Positions 20,104 to 33,000 of a stretch of 64,000 nucleotides of DNA are shown here, in pieces. Position 1 is the stretch's first letter, and every line of letters starts with the position of its first letter. The notes under the pieces are model-generated. The model had not been told where the DNA came from. It did not search any database and saw only the letters and a list, made by a program, of their open reading frames with translations. Made by a program: the position numbers and the translations under genes. Source of the stretch: Nymphaea colorata (lineage: Eukaryota > Streptophyta > Magnoliopsida > Nymphaeales > Nymphaeaceae); NCBI RefSeq assembly GCF_008831285.2, contig NC_045145.1, positions 9,424,802 through 9,488,801 on the forward strand, read 5' to 3'.

Positions 20104-23100
20104 CTGATACATCAAGAAATCTGTAAGTGCTTCATTCAATTTTTAGGACACTTCACTGCAAAATCAAGTACAATAACTGCTTTTCTAGCACATTAATAAA
20201 AGAAATCTTATGAAGTGCAGCACAATATAGGAAAAGTAGCAGCAAGAAGCCAAGAAGCCATCTAAGTCACAATCCCATAAAATGGCATTAGAAGAAAATG
20301 AAAAGCAACCAAAATGTTGTTAATTGATGCAAGTTGACATGTATGCCAGGAACAAAAGGAACAAAGCTACCTAAAGCAATGCAGAGAATGCCATATATGT
20401 AATGCTAGTGTGGCTGTTAGTAGTTATGTTTATATTTGTTTATTATCTAAAGGTCATACAGGCCAGTGTTGTTTTGTCCTAAGTATGGTGGAGTTAAGTC
20501 AAAGGTTGGACTTTACATACAATGACTGCACAATCCTCAACCAGTATACGAAATTCTTCAAGCGCTATAGGAAGAGGTAGTATAGCTGCTGTAATGCCCG
20601 ACGTTTTTGCATTGTTTGCAATGGGCAGAAGCTAAGAGAAAGGAGGTGGCAGAGCTGAGGAAGAAGAATGAGGAGGCGGAAGCTAAGGAGGAGGAGAAGG
20701 AAACAATAGCTGAGGAAGAAAGAGGGGGCAAAAGAAAGAGGGGAGGTAATCGCTCCTCCCTCTCAATCTCTCTCATTCTTTCTCTCACTGTCTCCTTGTT
20801 CTCTCCCTCTCATCTAAACTCTCTCCCTTGCCCTCATTCTCTCCCTCTCGTCTAAACTCTCTCCCTTGCCCTCATTCTCTCCCTCGTCCTCTCTCTCTCG
20901 CCTTGGTACTCATCATCCTGATCGAACTCTCATCCGCTTTCTCCTGCTCACTCTCTCTGGTTCTCTCCCCCACTTGTCTGAGCTCTCACCCTCCCGCTCA
21001 CTCTCTCCTGGTCTCTCTCTCTCTCGCCTAGACCCTATCCCAATCTCACGCTCTTGCTATCCTCACTCCCACTCACCCCCTCACACTCACTTGACCTCTC
21101 ATTTTCCCCTCACCAGAACCCAATCCCTCATTCACTCTCAAGTTCCCCCTTTCTCTCGTTTCTTTCTCCCATCCATTGTTGGTACTTTTTTTGTTATTGG
21201 CAGCTTGGGGAATACACTTTTCCCATTTTCCCAGCAAGTAGGGGAGTTGGAGATGTCAGCAGCAGACCATTCTTGGCGTTTATTGACTAAAGGAGCGCTT
21301 GCCGTGACTGCTAAGGACTTCTATAGCAGCTAGAGCCCCATAAGAGTGATGAGCAAGGACGATCAAGCCCAATTTTCATGGATATTTTCCCTAAGAACAT
21401 GGATAATTATTATTCGAGCACAATGGACTTAAGACTAAATGGTTGAGGGTGCATGATAGAGATTTTGTTATATTTGCGAAGGGTTATGATTGTTTTAGTG
21501 GTTTATTGATCCATGTTATCTTTTGTATAAATACTGCATTGCATGTGGGGAGAGAGAACTTGTGGTGACTTGCTCATTAAACTTAAGGTTTGTTAAAAGA
21601 CGGACCGTGTGAGTTAATCGGTAGTCAACATAAATTTTTAGACATACATGCTCAAATGTATGAAAGAGATTCTCTTTTCTTTATGGATCGATTGACTATA
21701 TATAAATGTTAGTGAACCTAATGCTGCGTCAATATCAGATTTTTAATGGGGAAGCTTAATCGCAACGGTGATGTCTCCATCGGACGTTAGCAATCTAAAC
21801 TAGTGTCTAGGTATTTGATTTGGCGATTAGTAATCTAATTGAACAACTTCATACCTAACGACCCCAATTGAGCGGTCCTATAGCCGCTTGGGACTATCAA
21901 TTGAGTGGTGCGAACAGTGGGCTCGTGCTTTAGATGGGGTATATCATGCTTGAATTAAGTTTGGAGGGAGGATTCGTTTGAGCAATGGCAGTTTAGGCAA
22001 AGAGACTTCATGAAGTATATACACACACACACACACACATTTTTGCATGGTAACTTGTACTTGTCGATAAGATGTTACGATTCGTTGAACTGAAACAACA
22101 CTTGTAATTCAAGTCACGACTAAGAATGAGAGTCAAAAGGTATGCCACCAATAAGTTGAATGAAAGATTTGAAATTTAGATCAGTCCACCCCGATCCCGT
22201 GAGCTTGGGAGAGCTTGAAGGAATTTCCTATAGGGAGATTCAATCTCTCGGCACCTTCTAGAAACATCAACCTCCGACTTCATAGCTTTTTCCTATCTAA
22301 ATAGATATTAATGGCGAATTAAGTGTCTAAAGAACTTATTGTACTGAGTTTTGCAGGTGGACCAAGAGCATCGAGCCAACCCTAAACAACAAGATCCAGA
22401 GCTCGAGTCATTTTCGTTATTCGTGGAGGCGCGTCAAGTACAACGATATTCCAAACAAATCTCTGTCTGGCCAAATATGGATTGTGTTCTGCACTCCTAA
22501 GTGTGGGTTATTAGGATCATTGGATCCTATAAATGTTCCCTTGTTTGAATAATGTGTGAATTGACGTACTTTCGATCAAATGAATGGTCGTATGAAATTA
22601 CCGATTGTCTTCAATTATTGTGCAATGGCATAAGCATGCTAGAAATGTAACTGTTTAGGACAACATTAGGTGGGGTATCGAGTTAAGTACATCCTCGGCC
22701 TCGGCCTCGATTGTGCATTAATGAACATGAGCATCCTAGCATGATAGCTGCTTAGGACAGCTACGAGTCAACTAGGTATAGAAACTACTCTCCATGGTTC
22801 GGTTAAGATTTTCTATGAACTGAATGATGTGTATTTGAATGAATTAAATGGGTAAATGTATTCTTTAATGTTGTTCGGCTAGCCCCAAGAGCAATGACTG
22901 GTAATGTGACCTTACGAATGTAGTTTGGGGTTGGATTGTTCTCAAGAAGTGAGCCAACCATGTGTACTAGTCAATCATAATGTGTATGGTTGTCCACATT
23001 GTTAATTTGTATGGGATACATTCCACCTCACTACTGGTCTTTCCTGCTTGGTGTGCAGCCAATGCAAGGCCCTAGGGTATCATTGCTTGTTGTGCTTGAA

Positions 23101-24034
23101 GAGTTGGGCTCATGCCTTTCCAAGCTGGATGTCCTAAGAAAGGTCCAATAACTCCCTTTAGGATACGTTCTTCTTTGGTGGATTGCTCTACTACTACAAC
23201 GAGTATAGATCCGTAGTATTTGGGCCACCATGGCGGTTGTCTCCCGACCTGAGGTCACCCGTGGTATGCACTTGCATGTGTTTCACATGCATAGAAGCTA
23301 TAAATTAAACATGAGAATGTGAATGAATTGATAGTGATTAACAAAGTGTGTTGTCTGTGACGAAAGGTCAAATCCCTACATGTTGTAGTATATGAAAGGG
23401 ATTGCATTGATAGTTTAAGAGAGAATGCATGTATCCATCTTTATATAGAAGTGATTGTGATTTCCTCGTATTCTTAGTTTCCAGATCTGAGTAGAGATTT
23501 ATCTAATTTGTCAAGATACTTTGAAGGCTCAACCTTCTGTTCTTTCTCTTTTTTAGGTTTGGCAGACCCAGGGCAGCAGGTTGCTTAGAAGGCTTAGCTC
23601 AGTTCCTACTAGTGAATTTTTGTGTCGTCATGCCGGCACGTCGTCCCTTGTTTTTATGATCCATTGATGTCTTTTGGCTTGAACATCATTATTTTGTTAT
23701 GGGACCATTTTTGTCATGGGGTCATTTACAATCATGTAAAGACATTTTTGTACGTACAATCTTGTTCTTTTGTGCACAAATGAATTAGTTGTCTCATTCT
23801 TATCTTGAAATTGTAGTTCTGTTTTGATTGTTGTGTTATCACATGTTGATGGATTGCATTTAAAAAAAAAAGATGAAAAGTTGGGGTGTGACAGTTGAAG
23901 GCATGATGATGGTACGCAATACATGACCACCTTAAGTCACATGGTATGAGTACAATTGAGGTATGGATACAGAGCTATAGGTACCGACACAACAACACAA
24001 CAACTTTAGAAAATATCGGTAAAGGGGTACAGCA

Positions 24035-24092
<58 letters not shown>

Positions 24093-27000
24093 AAAATGAA
24101 AGTAACATTTAAATGAAAAAAGTAACTGCTCACCTTTGAGTCATTCTCGTCAAATATTTCTCCAACAATTTCCTCAACAACATCTTCCAACGTAACTATC
24201 TGTTTCATCCACAACCCAAAAAACAAACAATATCAAGACAAGGATAGTTGTAATATAACACCAAGTAACTACAGTACATTGCCCAAATGACAAATTTCAT
24301 TTCTTTGAAGTTTGAATTTTGAAGAAACTAATATCACAAGATACTGATGAGATTTTATCCAGTAACAGTGAATTTAACAAGTAGGAGAAACTGCTGACAA
24401 CTGATCCACATGACAAATCAAAATTCAGATGATCTAATGACTGACACTAATATTTGGCTTATTCCATAAGTTATGAGACAACTGCCAGGGAAAATAGTTG
24501 GATGAAGAACTTATGCTATATAGCATGTGTAGTGGGAGGATGATAGCAAAGTTGGCTTCCACCATTTCACCAAAATGATGTCTGATGGAGCATCTCAACA
24601 GAGTTGGAGCCCACATAAAAATAAGCATAAACCTTGACCTCAGTCAGGAATTACAGTGGGCAGTGCGACAGCTCTAGATTTACTTGATGAAAATGTAATT
24701 CTGTTTTACAGTCCTTCCTGATCATTTGTGTATACCTAATCAGCATTAGTATAGACAGTAAAATGAAACAGACCTAATAATATACAACATAAACCCCAAA
24801 AAAATTATATTAATTTCTATTTCCAGTGCTACCTGAAAAGTAGAACGAACAACAAACCATGGGCATAAACCACTTCTAACAAATGGACAAGGGCTTTAGG
24901 TGGGCAGGGAATTGGTTAGAATGCCTTTGACCTTTTCACTTCAGCACTTCAAGCATTGGTTGACACTTGGAAATGCCCAGATTAGTAATATTAAATACTT
25001 CAGAATATCCAATCCACATATTGACATGCTTTTTAGTCGACTTAGGTTTTCAAACCGACATTTACATAATTAGTTTCATAAAAAAGGAGAAAAGACATAA
25101 AAATATATATTCCAGCTAGAGTGCAAGATGCTTAAGCATGTCCAATAATTTCCATATGTAGAACCATGCTATGCATACATGGATTACAAAATATATGCAT
25201 ATGCAGAAGCTTTGAGCATGAAACCACCACCAACCACAAGCATGGGGTGGTCTCTTTACCAGCCTACTCACACAGTACTGCAGCAGTCTATCAATAGTTA
25301 AGCAGATTGATCCTCTAACTAAAGCATCAGTTGATGTACTAGCAGAAGTTGTAAGTCATGTTAGACTACATGTCACAATCAGTTAGTGCATATGTTCCAC
25401 AGAAATATGACAACTCAGGACACCAAAAATCGCTAGTGTGCATAAATGGCAAAGATATAGAAATGAACTTTGAATGAAGGCTTTCAAAGTAGCATGTTTC
25501 TGAAAAATAGAAATAATGAATCATACCCCTACAGTTCCGCCATACTCATTAAGGACAACAGCCATGTGAACCTTTCTGATTCTAAACTCTCTCAGCAAGT
25601 TCCAGACAGACATTGAATCTGGAGTTTAAACAAGGAAATCATCATTATTAAATATAGTATTTATTTTACAGTAATCTGAAATCTATAGAATATGCAAGTC
25701 GTTGTACACTTTATTCATTCTAATGATCTTATTGGTATGCTTTTCTACCATAAGTTTTTCCATTAAATGTCAAAAAATGACATCTTCTTAACTTTATCTT
25801 ATTCTATATGACAAACAGATGGCCGAGCAGAAATACATTTATCATGAAGAAATGCAAGGTAACAATACCAGGTACAAAATATGCAGGCTTGTGAGCAATT
25901 TCTTCTACAGTTGAAGTCTCAAGTAGGTCAGTCTACAAATCAAATAGATCTCACATTAAGAACTGACCCTTTGAAGGTTAATCATGCACCATATACTATA
26001 GAAAGTGAAATATTAATACATAAAATGCAACAGAGATCCTATGAGGACATCAAACAAGAGAAGCAAACCTTGTCAACATAATCAAGCATGTCCATTGCAT
26101 AAGCAATACCAACAATGTTATCAACCCGTTGCTCGAAAACAGGAACCCTAACAGTTTCAAGACAACCAGTTTAGACAACCCATGGTATAAATGCTCTTTT
26201 GCCAAGTGTTAAATCATTGTCCGTACCTGGAGTATTGATTAATTACCCACAAATTCCTGAATTCAATAAGAGTTGCACTAGCATCAATTGCAACAACATC
26301 AACAAGAGGAGTCATTACTTCTCGAACATGTGTGTCCTTAATCTCCAACACATTCTCTATCATATCCTGTTATAAGTGAATGCATTGAATATGCATTAAT
26401 AAAGGTCTGAATATTCTTTTAATAAACACTTAGGCATTTAGAATACCATCGCCAGGGAATAGGGCAGTTCTCATTCATGCATATATGTGCAAACAGAACA
26501 TTAAAGGATCAAGTAATTACTTCAGCAATTAAAGGAATGCCTGTTCAATTTACTTTTCATAGTCGCTGACTCGCCATGAAAGATCTAATATTGAAAGTTG
26601 CAACCATAAAGAAAATCAGGCTAATCAAACATGTTAGTTCTTAATGCTAATGTGTGTATGCTATTCCCTAAACAATAATACATTTTAAGATTACATTTTC
26701 AGAAACCACCATCAATACCTTTAACAATGAACATAAATTTTGATCCCCAAAGCATGTCTTAAACAAGTTTGTGCTCAAGAACAGTGGTACAAAGTGTCCT
26801 CTAAGTGGAGACAACCGATGGAAACCAGAAAATGGTTATTGTAATAGTATCAACTTTATAAGGGAATTCTGAAGAAAATGGATGTTGGATGTGCAACAGA
26901 TCCTTGAAATGATATTTGCATCACGTGACAATAAAAAACTGCTCAGCACCTCAGTGCTTTATTACAGCAATAAAAATTTAAAGCCTTAGATAGATTACTT

Positions 27001-30000
27001 TAGTTTGACATAGACACCTCCAACATCCAATCAAACACAGCTTCATTATAGAAGTCATGAAAATAGGATTTTCAAATCCATAAATGATCATAGACATTTG
27101 TCCAGTGCTAAACACTTAAGCAGATAAAAGTTTAAGAAACATAGAAGGATTGTCTCATTCCGGTCCTCTCTCTTCACTGAACGTGTTTTAATGGAAAAGG
27201 TGAGAGAGATCGATGTAGCAGTGAGGGTTGATAGATTCGGTAGTTATCAAGTTTTCTTGCTTGCAAATACTTTTAGAAGCTTAAAAGCAACTTCAGAAAA
27301 TTGAAAGCTTTAATGCACATATACCAATGATATACAGGCCATACTTGAAGTCTTGACAATGAGAACCCTGTTGAGTTGCAGTAATAACACTATTTTAGTT
27401 AAAAATGTAGGATACTCAACAATCATGTTCTTATCCAAAAGACAGGAAATATTAAAAACAAAGTATTGAAGCCTGTCATATTTGGCGCAATGTCACAAAC
27501 CTGCTCCTCTTCTTCAATAGCTCCACTTAGTTCTGCACCTCGCAACATTAGCTTCAATTCATCTTCAGTAACATATGGCTCACTATAGAGCAGAACAGAT
27601 GACAACAAGTCAGAAGATTAAAACATTGTAAGAAATTTCCTTTTCTAGCAAAAGAAGTTTATATTCTTACTAGTGCAGTCAACATTCCATTGTCAGGAAA
27701 CTTTAAGTCAGAAAACATTGCAGATACTTATCTACATAAGATTCCAGCAAACAGCAAATTGTATTGAAGAAATCAAACAAGCAAGAGATTTTTATTATAA
27801 CTTATATGCTTTTCACACTTCACATGCTATGCAGTTTATATTCCAACAGTTATGCAGTTTTCTAATCACAACTTATATGTATTTTAACCTCCCTAATGAA
27901 CCAGTCTTCGCTTTTCTCAATATCAACAGTTCCTAATAAAAGAGATGGAAAAGAGATCATCGGTAAATTTGGATAACCCTTGAAAATCCAGTAAGGTTGA
28001 AAGACAATCTCATGAATATAAGTTATGATGTCAATGTATCATGATCTTTTTAGTACTTGTAGTTAGATGTGTTTGAAAGACTTCATTCTCTTCAATATAT
28101 ATGAAAGTATTTGGAAGTCTTTGTTTTCATGAATACAAGTTATTGTGTCAATTTACCATGAATTTTTAGTACTTGGTGTAGTTAAACCTGTGCCTAGGCA
28201 AGAACCCAGACACCCTAGGTTGGTAGGTCCCTAGGCAGCCATTTGGTCATCATTGATTCAGTTATACATATCTAAATAAATGTATGATATTTAATATTAC
28301 AAATAAATCAATAAATAAGTTGACATACAAACACAACACACATATATAGTCAGATAGAAAAGACCCAGCATCTTAGCTTTCCACAAGGCTTGCTTATTTA
28401 TGATAGTTGTTAAATAGTCTTTACAGTCGGTTAGAGTGTTTCTGCAATATTAGGAAGTTGGAGTGTAGGTTTTTTATTATTATCTTATTTTGTTTGGACT
28501 AATATTGTAACTCTTGTACCGCCAGCCCTAATCTCTTTAACTTTGAGATTAGGGTTACGTTAATGATAATTCTAAAGTTACTCCCTCTTTGGTAGTAACA
28601 TGGTATCAGAGCATAGGGTATCCTAGGCAGCAAAGTAAGTCCTCCGGCAACTCCTTACTCCGGTGATCCCTTTCCTTCTCTCTTTTTGTCGCCCATCTCT
28701 ATTCCTCCTTATCTTCCAACAGGGAGGCGGTAAGAGAATAGGGCTTGATTGTGCTGCGTGAAGGAGGGCCTGATCATGCCTATGTGGAAGGCGTGATCAG
28801 ATCCTCGAGTGGATCATGTGGAGCAGAGTTGATCTGCTATTTGTGGATGTTGTTTAAGGCGTGATCAGAATTTAAAATGGATTGTGTGGTGCAGAGTTGA
28901 TCTGCTATTTGTGGATGTTGTTTGGAATTTTTTTATGTGATTTGTGCATGGCTATTAGTATGCGGGTCAACTAACAGTGGAGAAACAATAGTCAGCAGCA
29001 GTCAGCAGTCTACAGCAGCCAGCAGTCATCTGTAGTAGTCGGCTGCAACCGTAGTAGTCTGTTATCTTCTCTATTTCTACTTTTCAGAATTGGTTAGTCC
29101 TGTGATAACATATTCCTCTTTGCTGCCTAGTATATGATATTCTTATGGTCTTCGAGGTCAGTTGAGACCTTATTTTTCTCTGTTGTAGTTGACTGTTGCA
29201 TCCTATACACATATATTGTGCATCAGTTTTCTCTTAATATACTATGGCTGATGGTAGTAAGTGTGAAGGTTCTAATGAATACAAGATGACTGGAAATTCC
29301 TTCTCATAGGGAACCATGATCAAACTTAATGGTTTGAATTATGAAATTTGGTCCAGGGTGTTCATGATGTCTGTGGCTAGTCATAGGAAGAGACATATTC
29401 TTGAAGAAAATGAACCTATTGAAAAAAAGAGGAAATATGCTGCGTGAGATGAGGATAATAACATTGTTATGTCGTGAATTAGGAACAGTGTGGAGTCACA
29501 CTTTGAATCCGGTATGGTAGCAAAGTTTCTATCTAGGTTATCTTCAAAGTACCCTGTGGCAAAGGCACAAATTCTCACAGGCAGTGATCTTCCAGACTTA
29601 GTTGATACATATAACAGGGTGAGCCCTCTTGCAATCACTCTCTCTCAGCCTACGCATGACACACCAGTCTTTGCACTTGTGGTTTTAGGAGGACGTGAAC
29701 ATAGATAGCTCTTATGTTGGAGCTAGGGGACGTAGTACAGGCCGAGGTGTAGGTCGCGGCAGGTTTCAATGCACCTTCTGTGGTAAATTAGGTCATTTAG
29801 AGTATCGTTGCTGGGACAAGCATCCTCAACTTCGTTTTGTTGGTCCACCAAGGCGTGGTGGAGGTAGAATCACTGCAGGCAAAGGGTCTTCCTCGTCCCA
29901 AACAGCTTCCTCAAAGGCTACAGTATCTATGGTTGAGTCTCCTACTAATTCTCCTATACCCACATCATATTCCCTTAACTTAAGTAAGGATGAATATGAT

Positions 30001-33000
30001 CTTATTCTTGATCAGAGATCTACCTCAACATCTACTACCACTATTGTAATGGACTCATCTTCTCGGTTGGTGCCCCTACCAATGACCTAGGTATGATGTG
30101 GATGATAGATTCAGGCACTGTTGCAATCAGCCACAGATTTTTTCATCATTAATCAGATTCTCTGCACCATAGCATATCAGACTGGCTGATGGCAAGCTGT
30201 CCCCAGTTATGGCCAGTGGTGATATCTATCTTCCACACTTAGGCACCATTACACATGTGCTATATGCTCTGCGGTTTCCTGTTAATTAGTTATTTATTAA
30301 GCAACTAGCTAGTTACTTACAGTGTAGAGTCATTTTTTTATCCTGGTTCATGTTCTTTTCAGGACTTACAAACTGGAAAGATGATTGGTGGCGGACATGA
30401 ACGTAAAGGACTATATTTCTTTTCTATCCCAGTAGATGTTGCTGTATCTTCTTTCAAGTCGAGAATCTTTCTTTTCCAGTGGCATCTCAGACTGGGTCAC
30501 CCATTTTGTCCAAACTTCGATGCATGTTTCCAGGCATTTCTGCATCAAAGTCTTTATTATGTGATGCATGCCAATTAGGCAAGCATACACGGAATAGTTT
30601 TCCTTCGAGTTAAGAGTCCATGTAGTCAAAGCCCTTTTGATCTTTTTCATGTGGATGTTTGGGGTCCAAGTCGGGTTTCTTTTCGATCGCATTTCTGGTA
30701 TGACCTTGTTTTGGTTGATGATTTTACTCAATGTTGTAAAAAACGTATCGTAAGGCGTATTGGTCGGGCTTTAAGATACGCCGTATCTTAACCATATCGT
30801 AAATTTTAAAAAAATAATAATAATAAATTAGAAAAAAAATTTAAAAAAATCAAAAAATTCATAAAAAATCAGAAAAAAATAAAAATAATAAATTCTTCAT
30901 AGAAACCATGGTTTAGTCTTTTAGATAATGATAGACTTATTATTTTGCTAAATGCTATAAACTTACACGTTCACGGTTCATCATTCATACTTCATAGACA
31001 TCAAAATTCATAACAATATCATTCTTTTTCATCTTTATCTTCATGGTTTAAAAAAAAACCATTTCCTCTCAATGGGAATCAGCCACCCATGCACAAATCC
31101 ATGGTTTAATAGATGATTTCACGATGACAATCGATGATTTCACAATGGAAATCAATGATTTCCCTCTAAAACGGTACAATCTATAGATTAGAAATGAGGA
31201 AGGGGTGGGTTTTTATAAAAAAAAAAACTCAAAAAAATGGGGTTCAAGTATCCTTTTTGGAACTCGATCACAATATACTTGTCCCCACACGTCCCTACGG
31301 AAGGGTGTCGCCGAACGCAAACATCAGCAACTCCTAAATGTGGCCTGCACCCTCATGCTGCATTCTCATATGTCTGCCTACTTTAGGGGTGATGCTATTC
31401 TCACCATTTGCTATCTCACTAATAGATTACCCTCATCGGCCATCCAAGAATGCATTCCCATTCAAATATTATATCTTGATCAACTGTTATTTCATATACC
31501 TCCTAAAGTATTTGGATGCACTTGTTTTGCACACATCTTAGGCCCAAACAAAAACAAACTTGCGGCCCAAGCCATCAAATGTGTATTCATTAGATATTCT
31601 GCAAATCAAAAAGGATATCGGTATTTTGATCCTCATCCCATGAAAGAGATTGACAGTGCGGATGTTACATTCTTTGAGTCTCGTCCTTATTTTTCCTCTC
31701 TGAGTCCCACTATGTCTGAGATGTCAGTTTCTATTCATCTTCCTATTCCTCCAGTGTCATTTGAGTCTATTCTTCCTTCTCCACCTGTGTCATGTGAACG
31801 TTTCCTTGATCCTCTGTTAGTCTACACTCGCCGTCAAAATCCCTCTCCAAATCGCCCACCAGCGTCTTCTCAAGAGGTAAGTTCTACTGATAAGGCTGAC
31901 CCAGGCATAAATGATGACCACTGTGCAGATGACCTCCCTATTGCTATTTGGAAGGGCCAGCGATAATGCACACTCATCCGATCTCTAACTTTGTCTCTAC
32001 TGGTTATCTGAGTACAAGTTTGGTACAGTTTGATCAAGCTATGTCTACTCATATTATCTCGTCTTCTCACCACCAAGTCTTACTAGACTCACGATAGAGG
32101 CAAGCCATGCAGGAGAAAATGGATGTGCTTATTTCTAGGGAGACTTGGGACTTGGTGGATCCACCGTTGTTGGCTCCAAATGGGTGTTCACCATCAAGTA
32201 TCATTCTGATGGTTCAGTTGAACGGTTCAAAGCACATCTTGTAGCTAAAGGATATAGACAAACTTATGGGGTTGACTTCTTTGAGACTTTTTCACCCATG
32301 GCTCAGTTAGGCACTATTTGACTCATTATATCATTTCTTGTCCAGCAGGATTGGCCTCTATTTCAGCTTGTATGTGAAAAATGCCTTTTTATATGGAAAT
32401 CTCTCTAAAACAAACTATATGCAACAACCACCTGGTTTTGAGCGACACGAAGAGTGTTCCAAGGTATGCAAACCAAAAAAGGCCATTTATGAACTTAAAC
32501 AGAGTCCCCGTGCATGGTTCCATAAGCTAACTGAAGTTGTATCTAAATGTGGGTTTCGAAGATCCCAGCTTGATCACTCGTTGTTTATCAAGCGATGCAC
32601 ATCTGGTATAGTGATATTGATTGTGTATGTTGATGATATTGTTCCCACCGAGAAAAAGTGCTTCTATATAAATTTCCTCAATAGACATTGAATTATTAGC
32701 TATCTCTTATGCCTTGAAATATTTTGAATTATTCATACTCTGAAAACAATTGTTTATTCGAACTGACTATGAAGTTATTGTAAAGTTTCATGCTCAATTA
32801 CACAAAACAAGAAAAAAATCTTCTGCAAGACGATGGTTGGATTTCAGAGACACTGTTCAGAGACACTGTATCAACTTATTCAGCACAAATCACCTTTGAG
32901 CATATCAAAGGAAAAGATAAGAACATTGCAAACATCCTCCCTCATCTGCTATCAATATAGATAGCTTATGTGTAACCTAGTTGGCACTTGGCGCCCTAGC

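Larger units (their letters stand above)
20590..23893. mobile_element. Candidate large solo LTR or LTR-derived insertion in intron 11
   Basis: Begins TGTAATGCCCGACG and ends GTTGGGGTGTGACA. TGTxAxGCCC starts and GGGTGTGACA ends are the kind seen in large chromovirus-type Gypsy LTRs. No coding domain inside. The 5-base flanks GCTGC and GTTGA do not match, so boundaries and identity are tentative. It would account for 3.3 of the 4.0 kb of intron 11. Confidence 0.4.
28408..32645 (+). mobile_element. Truncated Ty1-copia element, copy D (5' LTR to RT), in intron 5
   Basis: 5' LTR 28408-28600, primer site, gag, zinc knuckle, protease, integrase and RT on the plus strand, antisense to the host gene. 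It stops abruptly after the YVDD motif near 32640, where pararetrovirus-like sequence begins. A family III element interrupts it at 30734. Same lineage as copies A and B. Confidence 0.88.

Noticed and set aside
20607-21333. Several overlapping Ser/Pro/Leu-rich open frames
   Set aside because: They arise from a CT-rich tract with a 38-base tandem duplication; no domain or start context.
23031-23258. 75-codon Arg/Ser-rich frame
   Set aside because: Lies in the candidate solo LTR; no motif, no neighbours in frame.
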